Origin: Cognaticolwellia mytili
GTDB taxonomy: Bacteria > Pseudomonadota > Gammaproteobacteria > Enterobacterales > Alteromonadaceae
Length of the DNA stretch: 64,000 nucleotides
Direction: 5' to 3'
Assembly (NCBI RefSeq): GCF_002104475.1
Contig: NZ_NBOF01000004.1
Location: 248,001 to 312,000, forward strand
In this document: positions 17,090 through 24,831 of the stretch, in pieces
How the letters are laid out: the number at the start of each line of letters is the position of its first letter
Numbering within the stretch: position 1 is the first letter of the stretch
Program-made: the position numbers and the translations under genes
Notes under the pieces: generated by a model
Told to the model about the DNA's origin: nothing
Seen by the model: the letters and a program-made list of their open reading frames with translations, nothing else
The model's database searches: none

Positions 17090-18551
17090 ATTTATTAATA
17101 TACTCAAACAAGGCTTTTAATACCTTCATTTTTTCGGTGTTACTTTCATTTTCAAACGCTAAATTTTCCAACTTGATCATAAACTCATCGGCACTTAATA
17201 ATCCTTTAGCACCATATTGAATACGATTTTGACAATGAGCTTGCCATTTTTTTTGCTCGCTATCAGTAAGGGTTAGTGGAAAGTTACGAGCGCGATATCT
17301 AAATAATAAAGTCGCTAATCTATCATCTTGAAATCTAAATGGGTGTGTACCTAATTGCTCTGGAGGTAATTGGTGCAAAATTTCCATTTGCGCTTTATCA
17401 CTGTGTGAGAAAAACTTACCGCCGTAAAGCGAAAACTCGGGATCAACAGTTTCATCACCAAAATCACTATTGGCAAAAACATCCGTTAACTTATCTCTAA
17501 GTTCAGTAAATTGCTTAAGTTGTTTTAGGTTATCAAGACACAAATCACGAGGAATACTCAAACGCTCAGCATTTTCAGGTAATAAGGTTTTGGCCGGCGC
17601 AACAACAGGGCACTTATTCAAATGAATGAGCTTGATTGGAATTGGCAGTTCATCTTCAGCTAACTCATCAAAACGGGTATATAATCGCGCTTTAATTTCC
17701 TCACTCGACAACTCAAATAATGGCGTTGGGTCGCGCGCTAAATCTACCGCCACAACAGCATTTTTATTAACTGGGTGATAACAAACTGGCGCAAACCAAC
17801 TTGTACAACCGTGTAGTGATGAAACTTTACTTGAAGTATGAACAACAGGCGTCATGTTATAAACGTCAATAAGTTCAGCAACTTGCTTTTTATTTTTGAG
17901 ATTAAAAATAAACTCATATAGCTTTGGCTGTTTTTCTTTAATGAGTTTTGCCATGGCAATAGTGGCGTAAACATCGCTCATTGCATCATGAGCCGCTTCA
18001 TGACTAATACCATTGGCTTGTGTCAATAGTTCTAAACGAAAGCTAACCACTTGTTCACCGTCACGTTCAACCGTTGGCCATTCAATCCCTTCTGGGCGTA
18101 GCGCGTAACAAGCACGCACCATATCGATGATATCCCAACGGCTATTACCATTTTGCCATTCACGTGCATATGGATCGTAAAAATTACGATAGAGCATGTA
18201 GCGAGTAACTTCATCATCAAAGCGAATACTGTTGTAGCCTGCAACACAGGTATCTGGTTGTGAAAACAAATCATGAATACGCTCTGCAAACTCAGCTTCT
18301 GTTAAACCTTCTCGTAAGGCTTTTTGTGGAGTAATGCCCGTAACTAAACAAGCTTCAGGTTGTGGCAAGTAATCTTGCGGCGGCTGACAATAAAACATCT
18401 CAGGCTCACCAATAATATTTAAATCTAAATCGGTGCGAATGCCGGCAAACTGAGACGGCTTATCAAACTTAGGATTTACACCCCAGGTTTCGTAGTCGTG
18501 CCACAAAATACTAGGTTGTTCGCTGGTGTTCAAAGATGTTTTATTATTCAT
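17088..18551 (-). CDS. sbcB: exodeoxyribonuclease I
   Basis: A 3'-5' single-strand DNA exonuclease used in mismatch repair and recombination. It is 487 aa, close to the E. coli length of 475. The N-terminal DnaQ-type exonuclease domain has acidic residues Asp19 and Glu21 (HDYETWG) and the later HDAMSD motif. The SH3-like and helical C-terminal regions typical of ExoI follow (ARNFPLTL pattern). It forms the left neighbour of the genomic island: the integrase starts 166 bp from its start codon, and the gene itself is intact. Confidence 0.96.
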   Translation of the reverse strand: MNNKTSLNTSEQPSILWHDYETWGVNPKFDKPSQFAGIRTDLDLNIIGEPEMFYCQPPQDYLPQPEACLVTGITPQKALREGLTEAEFAERIHDLFSQPDTCVAGYNSIRFDDEVTRYMLYRNFYDPYAREWQNGNSRWDIIDMVRACYALRPEGIEWPTVERDGEQVVSFRLELLTQANGISHEAAHDAMSDVYATIAMAKLIKEKQPKLYEFIFNLKNKKQVAELIDVYNMTPVVHTSSKVSSLHGCTSWFAPVCYHPVNKNAVVAVDLARDPTPLFELSSEEIKARLYTRFDELAEDELPIPIKLIHLNKCPVVAPAKTLLPENAERLSIPRDLCLDNLKQLKQFTELRDKLTDVFANSDFGDETVDPEFSLYGGKFFSHSDKAQMEILHQLPPEQLGTHPFRFQDDRLATLLFRYRARNFPLTLTDSEQKKWQAHCQNRIQYGAKGLLSADEFMIKLENLAFENESNTEKMKVLKALFEYINK

Positions 18552-18643
18552 GGCTTTTGTTATTAAACTCTATATTTTGTAGTTATTTAGTTTTATTTTT
18601 TGTCCGTAAAAGTCCACTGATGTTTTTTGTTCTCAAATCAAAA

Positions 18644-18666
18644 GTGTGCATCGTAATGTGCATCAT
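18644..18666 (+). repeat. island left-end GTGCATC site pair
   Basis: GTGTGCATC-N5-GTGCATCAT between sbcB and the integrase. The same pair with the same spacing and orientation recurs at 40774-40796. These are probably integrase arm-binding sites at the ends of the island. Confidence 0.65.
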
Positions 18667-18717
18667 AAAAGTGTAAGCTGTGCCCATAGACGGATTTTAA
18701 CTGTTGAGTAAATACCT

Positions 18718-19887
18718 ATGCCATTATCAGATAGCAAATTAAGAAACATTAAAGCTCCTTACGAAGGTAAAACGGAGCTAGCTGATCGTGATGGATTAAC
18801 CGTTAGGATCACACGCAATGCAATCATTTCATTCAATTATCGCTTTAGATGGCGCGGTAAGCAACAACGAATAAAAATAGGACGCTATCCTGATATCAAA
18901 CTATCAGATGCTCGAGCTAAAGCTTGTGAGTATCGGCAGGCGTTACAAGAAGGACTTGATCCCCGAAGTTATGCAACTCGCAATCAGGAAGGCCGCCTAT
19001 TGGGAGAACTCTGCTGTGATTTTATGGAGAAATACGCACTAAAAGAACTATCACCTAAAACAATTGTTTTATACGAATCATTTTATAAAAAATACGTTAA
19101 ACCAAATGAGAATATTGATATTGAACGCTATAAATATTTAGATTGGATTAAGTTTTTCGATGAAATTAGAGAAGCGACTACTGCGAGTAATGCTGGCAGC
19201 ATATTAAAGCGGATTAAAACGATTATAAGGTGGTCGAAATCTAGAGGTGAAATCGAAAACTCTCATTGCTTGGATATTCCTGTAAAAGCCATAGGGGCTC
19301 ACCAAACTAGAAGGGATCGAGTTCTAGAGTGGAAGGAAGTCACAGAGTTATGGAGACAAATAGAATCAAGTAAAGCTACACCTAAGTGTAAAATATGTGT
19401 TCAGTTGTTGATTTTAACCGGAGCTAGAAACAGTGAGATTCGTGAAGCGAATCGTGATGAGTTTGATTTAGATGATGCGTTATGGATTTTACCTAAAGAT
19501 CGATCAAAAACTAAAAAAGCTATCAGACGCCCGCTTAGTGATAAAAGTGTTGAGTTAATTAAACAACTAGATCTTATTTACGGTAAAGACCGTAAGCACT
19601 TAATAGAGGGGGATAAAAAAGGCTCACCGTTAACTACTCATTCAATTAACCGTTTTGTACAGAGAATGAATAACCATTTAAAATTTGAGCCTTTTGTACC
19701 CCATGACTTTAGGCGTACAATTTCAACCAGGCTAAGTGAGAATAAAGTTCACCCCCATGTAACAGAAAATATGCTCGGCCATGTTCTTGGCGGTGTTATG
19801 GCTATTTATAATAAGCATGATTGGCTAGACGAGCAACGAGACGCTTACCAGTTATATTGGGAGCTTATTGAGAAAAACTTACGCTAG
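18718..19887 (+). CDS. tyrosine-type site-specific integrase (P4/DUF4102 family)
   Basis: A 389-aa integrase with an N-terminal DUF4102 arm-binding domain (to about residue 90), a core-binding domain (about 100-190) and a catalytic domain. The catalytic set is visible: Arg237 in TGARNSEIREA, His329 and Arg332 in HDFRRTIS, His355 in MLGHVLGG and nucleophile Tyr364 in AIYNKHDW. All are present, so it should be active. It is placed at the left end of the island, reading inward, directly next to sbcB, as expected for an integrating element of the P4/satellite class. Confidence 0.95.
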   Translation: MPLSDSKLRNIKAPYEGKTELADRDGLTVRITRNAIISFNYRFRWRGKQQRIKIGRYPDIKLSDARAKACEYRQALQEGLDPRSYATRNQEGRLLGELCCDFMEKYALKELSPKTIVLYESFYKKYVKPNENIDIERYKYLDWIKFFDEIREATTASNAGSILKRIKTIIRWSKSRGEIENSHCLDIPVKAIGAHQTRRDRVLEWKEVTELWRQIESSKATPKCKICVQLLILTGARNSEIREANRDEFDLDDALWILPKDRSKTKKAIRRPLSDKSVELIKQLDLIYGKDRKHLIEGDKKGSPLTTHSINRFVQRMNNHLKFEPFVPHDFRRTISTRLSENKVHPHVTENMLGHVLGGVMAIYNKHDWLDEQRDAYQLYWELIEKNLR

Positions 19888-19980
19888 AATTGTTTAAATA
19901 TGGTATATCCCTCACTTCACGTGTATTGGCATCAAATAAGCGACCTCAGAGGCTTTCCTAGGTATTATTTTAGTTTATTT

Positions 19981-20904
19981 TTAATCGCCCAAGTCTAATG
20001 CATTATGTTTTTCATTTATAAGGTCGGTTAATACTTTATTACGGGTAACTCCTAACTGTCGTGAAATTTCAGTCATTTTATCTTCGATATTTAATGGCAT
20101 TGAATAGGTATAGGTTTTTTCCTTTTCTTTTTTACTTTCTTTTTTATTTTGTCTATAGGATTTTTGTCTATAAGCTTTTTTTAATTTTTCAAGAAATAAT
20201 CCCTTTTCCAATTTGTCCATAGGCTCCCAGTCATCGTACAACTCAATCGCTGAATACAGGTAATTCTCAATTAGTGAGTCGGTTGTAAAGTTGATATTTT
20301 TGCTAGGAAATTTATCTTTCATATAACAATAAAGCCATTTATGTAGCGCTTCATTTGGTATAGCCCATTCAAAGTCATCTGTTGCTACTGTTGCTGAATA
20401 CTGTTTCTTTAGTCTTTCAATATAATATTCTTTGCATTCTTTTCTAAGGTTCATTGTATCGATGGAAATGTTAATAGCATTTATTTTTCCCACAAGTGAC
20501 GTGGCATCTTTTTCTATCCAAATATCTTCAGCGGTCGTACTTCTATAATTAGACGCTTGCGACGGTAAATAAAGGCGGTTAACCTCTATCATTGTTTGTG
20601 TTAATTTTTGATAAACAAAATAACAAGCTCTATGGTTATTTTCATTAACCCAACTCAATTTATCTTCAGTTATCAAATTGTAATCACACTTGTTTTTCAA
20701 TTTTCCATAAAAATAGTTTTTGTCTCTGTTTTCTTTTTTGTATGGCGAGAGTCTAGCGCTCTCAATTCTAGACTTAAACTGTTCAATACTAGCTGGTAGA
20801 TATTGGTGCCCTAGTGCTTGACTGTTCTCATGCACTATTCCCCAGGCTGCGCGGCAATACCTTACATTTATTAAGAAACTATCAGGCTGGTTTGTAACTG
20901 TCAT
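19981..20904 (-). CDS. island protein with C-terminal ribbon-helix-helix-like domain
   Basis: A 307-aa protein with no family I recognise for its first 260 residues, which are mixed and Lys/Tyr-rich. A lysine-rich linker (KKESKKEKEK) precedes a C-terminal segment, MPLNIEDKMTEISRQLGVT and onward, that looks like a ribbon-helix-helix DNA-binding unit. It may be a regulator or replication-associated protein of the island. It is convergent with the integrase, and its composition is AT- and Lys-rich. Confidence 0.6.
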   Translation of the reverse strand: MTVTNQPDSFLINVRYCRAAWGIVHENSQALGHQYLPASIEQFKSRIESARLSPYKKENRDKNYFYGKLKNKCDYNLITEDKLSWVNENNHRACYFVYQKLTQTMIEVNRLYLPSQASNYRSTTAEDIWIEKDATSLVGKINAINISIDTMNLRKECKEYYIERLKKQYSATVATDDFEWAIPNEALHKWLYCYMKDKFPSKNINFTTDSLIENYLYSAIELYDDWEPMDKLEKGLFLEKLKKAYRQKSYRQNKKESKKEKEKTYTYSMPLNIEDKMTEISRQLGVTRNKVLTDLINEKHNALDLGD

Positions 20905-21250
20905 GCTTAATTCAAATAAGTTTATACTACACAGTAGTGATTATGAGGTTTTTATGAGGTTATTTCGAGGTTTTTTTGAGGTGTTTTGCGGTAGGGGTTG
21001 AGTATATTATGAATTACTCTTGACTTTTGAATGTATTAATTCCCTATAGATACTGGCTTATATAGCCAAATAGCTTTAATAATCACGAGATATAATTATT
21101 TTTATCCATTCATTGTATCTGTTTCGTAATCAGGATAACTGAGCACTATTTTAGTTAACGCTAAGGTGTGAATCTTAGTCATAAATAGAAGTGAAAACTT
21201 CAGAGATACAACCCAGCGAATCTTTATGAGTTAAACAACAAGGATCACTC
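20905..21250. other. non-coding region before alpA
   Basis: 346 bp between divergent genes, AT-rich, with several GAGGTT-type short repeats at 20942-20985 (TTATGAGGTT, TTTCGAGGTT, TTTTGAGGTG). They may be iterons or regulator sites. No gene was seen. An AAGGA ribosome site leads into alpA. Confidence 0.5.
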
Positions 21251-21430
21251 ATGAGATTAATTAAACTAAAAGAAGTAATGCACTTAACTGCACTTGGTCG
21301 TTCAAGTATTTATAAAATGATGGAAGAAGAAAGTTTCCCTAAAAGCATTAATTTAGGCATCAGGTCTGTTGCATGGATCGAAGGTGATATTCTTGAGTGG
21401 ATTGAAGAAAAAATAGCGAATAATCAATAA
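21251..21430 (+). CDS. AlpA family phage regulatory protein
   Basis: A 59-aa MerR/excisionase-type DNA-binding protein of the AlpA family, typical of P4-like satellites and cryptic prophages, where it activates excision or integrase genes. It has a winged HTH at the N-terminus (LIKLKEVMHLTALGRSSIYK) and the usual RSVAWIEGDILEWIEEK end. An AAGGA site lies 11 nt before ATG. It is too short for common ORF length cut-offs. Confidence 0.88.
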   Translation: MRLIKLKEVMHLTALGRSSIYKMMEEESFPKSINLGIRSVAWIEGDILEWIEEKIANNQ

Positions 21431-21794
21431 ATGAATGACGAAGGTAAAAGCCTTAATGCCCACATTAGTTTTTAAAGCTAAATTTATAAAACCCTATACT
21501 ATTATCAAAAAAGCCGTTTTTTGGAGTTTCTATCTGTGTAAAATTATTTATTGGATTTTAATAGGGGAAGCCATATAGACAAGGCTTGAGACAAAATAAA
21601 GGTACTTAAAACAATTCATATCTCTTTATATTCTATAGGTACTGTTAGGAGGTTATTAATCAAATTTTAAATGTAATAACGGGAGATTTTAATAGTTGTA
21701 GTAATATTAGGGCACAGTCATATAGTAAATAACAAACTTATTTGAAAATACAACACCGTAAATATTCTATGAAATAACATCATAGGATATAAAC
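21431..21794. other. non-coding region after alpA
   Basis: 364 bp, AT-rich. No gene, strong hairpin or clear promoter was seen. Confidence 0.5.
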
Positions 21795-22484
21795 ATGCAA
21801 TCAATGCAAACACAGTTAACAAATAGAAATTATACATTACCACAGCAACGGGTTACTTCATTAGCCAATACACTTAACCATGCATTAAGTGCCTTTAATA
21901 TAGTAGCCGCTGTCCGATTAGACTTTGCTTATTCAGGGAGAACAGTATTAGATCACCCATCCATCAGCATTTTTAACGCGTTTGATACTTTCATGAATCG
22001 TTTAAGAAGAATGAAAGTGAAAGGTGAAATAATTAACTTTTTTGTAAGTTGGAAGAAAGAGTTTTCTCAAGCTAAAGGTGAGCACATTCATACTGTATTT
22101 TATTTTAACCATAGTCGCTTTTCAAGTTTTGATGCCACAAGCCATATTTTCAAAAAGATGAATACTCTATGGCAAACATGCTCAATGAACTTACCGTTAG
22201 GACAAAAGGCTTATATTAATATTATCCCAGCTTATTATTGTGAGAACGATGATGTTTTTAGGGCTAAACCATCGAATAAGGTTAATGGGCACCAATATAA
22301 AATTAAAAATTATTTTACAATATTAACGAAGGATAAAATGGCGCGAGAACAATTGCCTGAATACCATAAACAAAAGCATTTGTTTCATAAAGCTTGTGGC
22401 TTTTTTCATTGGATTTCATATCTAGCAAAAACAGAACAACAAGCAGCAGTAAGAAAAAGTCTGGGAAGTGTACGAAACGGTTAA
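21795..22484 (+). CDS. YagK/YfjJ-domain (inovirus Gp2-like) protein
   Basis: A 229-aa protein resembling the YagK/YfjJ C-terminal domain (DUF3296), annotated in relatives as inovirus-type Gp2. The cues are EHIHTVFYFNHS near residue 100, the YINIIPAYYCENDDVF centre and the FHWISYLAKTEQ end. In phages and satellites this family is linked to replication, possibly as a divergent initiator, which remains unproven. It follows alpA in the island's satellite-like part. Confidence 0.75.
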   Translation: MQSMQTQLTNRNYTLPQQRVTSLANTLNHALSAFNIVAAVRLDFAYSGRTVLDHPSISIFNAFDTFMNRLRRMKVKGEIINFFVSWKKEFSQAKGEHIHTVFYFNHSRFSSFDATSHIFKKMNTLWQTCSMNLPLGQKAYINIIPAYYCENDDVFRAKPSNKVNGHQYKIKNYFTILTKDKMAREQLPEYHKQKHLFHKACGFFHWISYLAKTEQQAAVRKSLGSVRNG

Positions 22485-22577
22485 GTAAGTCAAATATAAA
22501 AAATAAAGGTGTTCAACACGCCTTTACTTAACTTGTTATAACCAGCTTTTAGCAAATATTAATTGCTGTTAAGTTAG

Positions 22578-23063
22578 TTACAATATGCCATGCTCAGCAA
22601 ATGAATAACAGCCTTCACCCACAACAAAGTGGTCAAGTACGCGAATATCAATTAACTTTAATGCTTGCGTTAACTTTTCCGTAATCACCTTATCCGCTAA
22701 TGACGGTTCGCTGATACCAGAGGGGTGATTATGGGCAAATATTACTGCAGCAGCATTAAACTCAAGAGCTATCTTAACAACTTCTCTTGGATAAACGCTG
22801 GCGGCATCAATAGTACCGTAAAATAATTCGCTAAAATTTATTAACCGGTATTGGCTATCAAGTAATAAAACAGCAAAAACTTCTTTGTCATATTTACCAA
22901 GTTTATATTTTAGGTACTCTTTACTTTTCTCCGAACTAGTAAAGCTTTCACCACGTAGATATTTATTTGCTAATATTTTTGCCGCTTGTTCAAGTATTTG
23001 AACATCAGAACGTGTTGTTTTGTTTTTGTAACTCTGGCTATGAATACATATAGGCTCATTCAT
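22578..23063 (-). CDS. RadC family (JAB/MPN domain) protein
   Basis: A 161-aa RadC/DUF2466 protein. The metal-binding JAMM motif is complete: [14 protein letters not shown] with both His and the Asp. The usual N-terminal HhH part of chromosomal RadC is absent, as in short RadC copies from islands and prophages. Its molecular role is unclear; RadC was wrongly named as a repair protein. It probably shares a transcript with the small recombinase upstream on the same strand. Confidence 0.9.
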   Translation of the reverse strand: MNEPICIHSQSYKNKTTRSDVQILEQAAKILANKYLRGESFTSSEKSKEYLKYKLGKYDKEVFAVLLLDSQYRLINFSELFYGTIDAASVYPREVVKIALEFNAAAVIFAHNHPSGISEPSLADKVITEKLTQALKLIDIRVLDHFVVGEGCYSFAEHGIL

Positions 23064-23221
23064 ATAGTGCTCCTGTGTAAATTAGTTTTAGGTGGTTGTT
23101 CTGTCAAGGTGTAGTATTAATCGTAAAATTGAGTTCGTTTTTTTGCCGTACAAGGATAGGTAGCTGGTGCTCCCTAAATTCAAAGGTATGTTCAATAAAC
23201 TTAAACTTAAACTTCAAGTTC

Positions 23222-23767
23222 AATAAAGTCTTTATCAATTTCTTCTTGAGTAATACCAATGTAGCGAAGGGTAACGCCTTCGCTACTGTGTCTAAGCATT
23301 TTCATTACCCGTGCAATATCTTTAGTTTGTTGGTAAAGCATATAACCGCGGGTTTTTCGCATAGAATGCGTACCCAAATTAATGTTTAATTCTTCACCAA
23401 CTAAAGCAAATGCTTTAGCAACCGCTCTGCGTGTTAATGGTTTAGGCTCACGATAAAGTGATTGTTGGTTACGGTACGATTGAAATAAATAAACATGTAC
23501 AGGGTGTTGAACCTGTATTCGTTGAATAATAGTTAGAGCTTTATTGTTCAATTTAATACGCGCTACCTTGCCTGTTTTAGACTCGCAAATAATTAAGGTG
23601 TTATTTTTGATGTCTTCAAAGCGAACGGCTAACAAATCTGAAATACGTAATGCTAGGTTTAAGCCTACATTCCAAATGTCAGCCATTTGCTCACTGCATC
23701 GAATCGCCAACAAGTGACTAATTAAATTAACTTGGTCAATGCTTTTCACTGAATATACTTCTGCCAT
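23222..23767 (-). CDS. small tyrosine recombinase
   Basis: A catalytic-domain-only tyrosine recombinase of about 180 residues. Arg lies in LALRISDLLAVRF, His and Arg in GTHSMRKTRGY, the second His in MLRHSSEGVTLRYIG, and the Tyr in the same stretch. The start at 23767 (MAEVYS) is preferred over a longer frame beginning at 23812 because an AAGGAAG site lies just before it; the frame continues to about 23207, so the C-terminal end is 23207. Such short recombinases occur in integrons, conjugative elements and phage regions. Listed end coordinates are approximate at the 3' side. Confidence 0.82.
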
Positions 23768-23812
23768 GTTAACTTCCTTTTTTGTGGTATGTTTTTGTTT
23801 TGGGTACTTCAA

Positions 23813-24183
23813 CGCTTGTTTTTACTGCCAGCCCGTATATAAAAGGGGATGGCAAGTTCCCAAAATAGTAATTTGGGAACTTGAAAATAAACGACGAAAA
23901 TTGTTGGACTGTTGATTTGGTTAATTGAGCTAAATGGTGACCGTTACTCGAAAATTTTCTATTGAATAAGGCATGCCTCCCAAGTAAAGGTTAGTCAGCA
24001 AAAATTAGCCAAATATAAAGATTTAAAATATTGATATCTAGACTCCTAAATATTTATCTGCTTGATATTCATATATATAGTGTAGGGTTGTAATTTTCTA
24101 AAAACACACTTTACGTTCAATTTTGATATAAATGAGTGAGGCTGAATATGATAAGCCAAGAGATAAGGCTGGAATAGCAAATT
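23813..24183. other. non-coding region with a strong inverted repeat
   Basis: 371 bp between the small recombinase and the dam fragment. It carries the 12-bp inverted repeat at 23853-23883. Otherwise AT-rich, with no gene seen. Confidence 0.5.
23853..23883. repeat. perfect 12-bp inverted repeat upstream of the small recombinase
   Basis: CAAGTTCCCAAA (23853-23864) and TTTGGGAACTTG (23872-23883) flank 7 nt. This is about 85 bp upstream of the recombinase start, so it may be an operator or a recombination site. Confidence 0.6.
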
Positions 24184-24468
24184 GTGTTCTGCAGCCCTCT
24201 ATATTCAACGTTAAGTGTGTTCGCCCATAAAGCGAAAGAAGAAGCTGAGAAGGGGGCAACAGTCGTTATGTTAGTACCAGCAAGAACTGATACGCGCGCT
24301 TTTCATGAAAGTTTGGCTGACGGGGAAGTGAGGTTTATTAAAGGCAGGCTTAAGTTTCAACAAAATGGGAAAGAGAAAGACCCAGCACCGTTTCCTAGTA
24401 TGGTTTGTGTAATGGGGCCTGATATAGAACCAACTATGAAAACGGTAAATAAGGATAGCCTGAAGTAA
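24184..24468 (+). pseudogene. C-terminal fragment of a phage DNA N-6-adenine methyltransferase (dam)
   Basis: About 80 residues matching the C-terminal part of phage Dam-type adenine methyltransferases (PF05869): KEEAEKGATVVMLVPAR, then GEVRFIKGRLKF and APFPSMVCVMGP. The catalytic N-terminal half with the DPPW-type motif is missing, and there is no proper start, so it is a remnant. It marks the junction between the satellite-like and defence parts of the island. Confidence 0.8.
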
Positions 24469-24647
24469 AAAAAGCAATAATGGTCTAGGTTGAGCATAAC
24501 CTAGACTTTATGCAGTTTAAATAGTCTACATCAAAGAGTTATTGCATATGGTCGTTACAATAACATACATTGACCATTCCCCAATTTTCCCATATTCTCT
24601 CATTATCTTTTTTTATAAATTGACCCCCTCACGAGATAACACTCTGA

Positions 24648-24821
24648 ATGGTAGACCAAATATTAACACTTAAAGAAGTTGCTGCTTATTTAAAGCTTAC
24701 TGAAAAAACGGCTTATCGATTAGCAAGTGAAGGAAAGCTTCCTGGCTTCAAAGTCGGCGGATCATGGCGTTTCAAACGTGATGATTTAGAAAAATGGATT
24801 GAAGAAAGAAAGGCTAAATAA
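24648..24821 (+). CDS. excisionase-family HTH protein upstream of hsdR
   Basis: A 57-aa single-domain MerR/excisionase-type helix-turn-helix (LTLKEVAAYLKLTEKTAYRL, then KVGGSWRFKRDDLEKWI). Small HTH genes of this type often open type I restriction-modification loci and probably control them. It is 10 bp upstream of hsdR, so it is likely the first gene of that operon. Too short for common ORF cut-offs. Confidence 0.88.
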   Translation: MVDQILTLKEVAAYLKLTEKTAYRLASEGKLPGFKVGGSWRFKRDDLEKWIEERKAK

Positions 24822-24831
24822 GGATGTAAAC

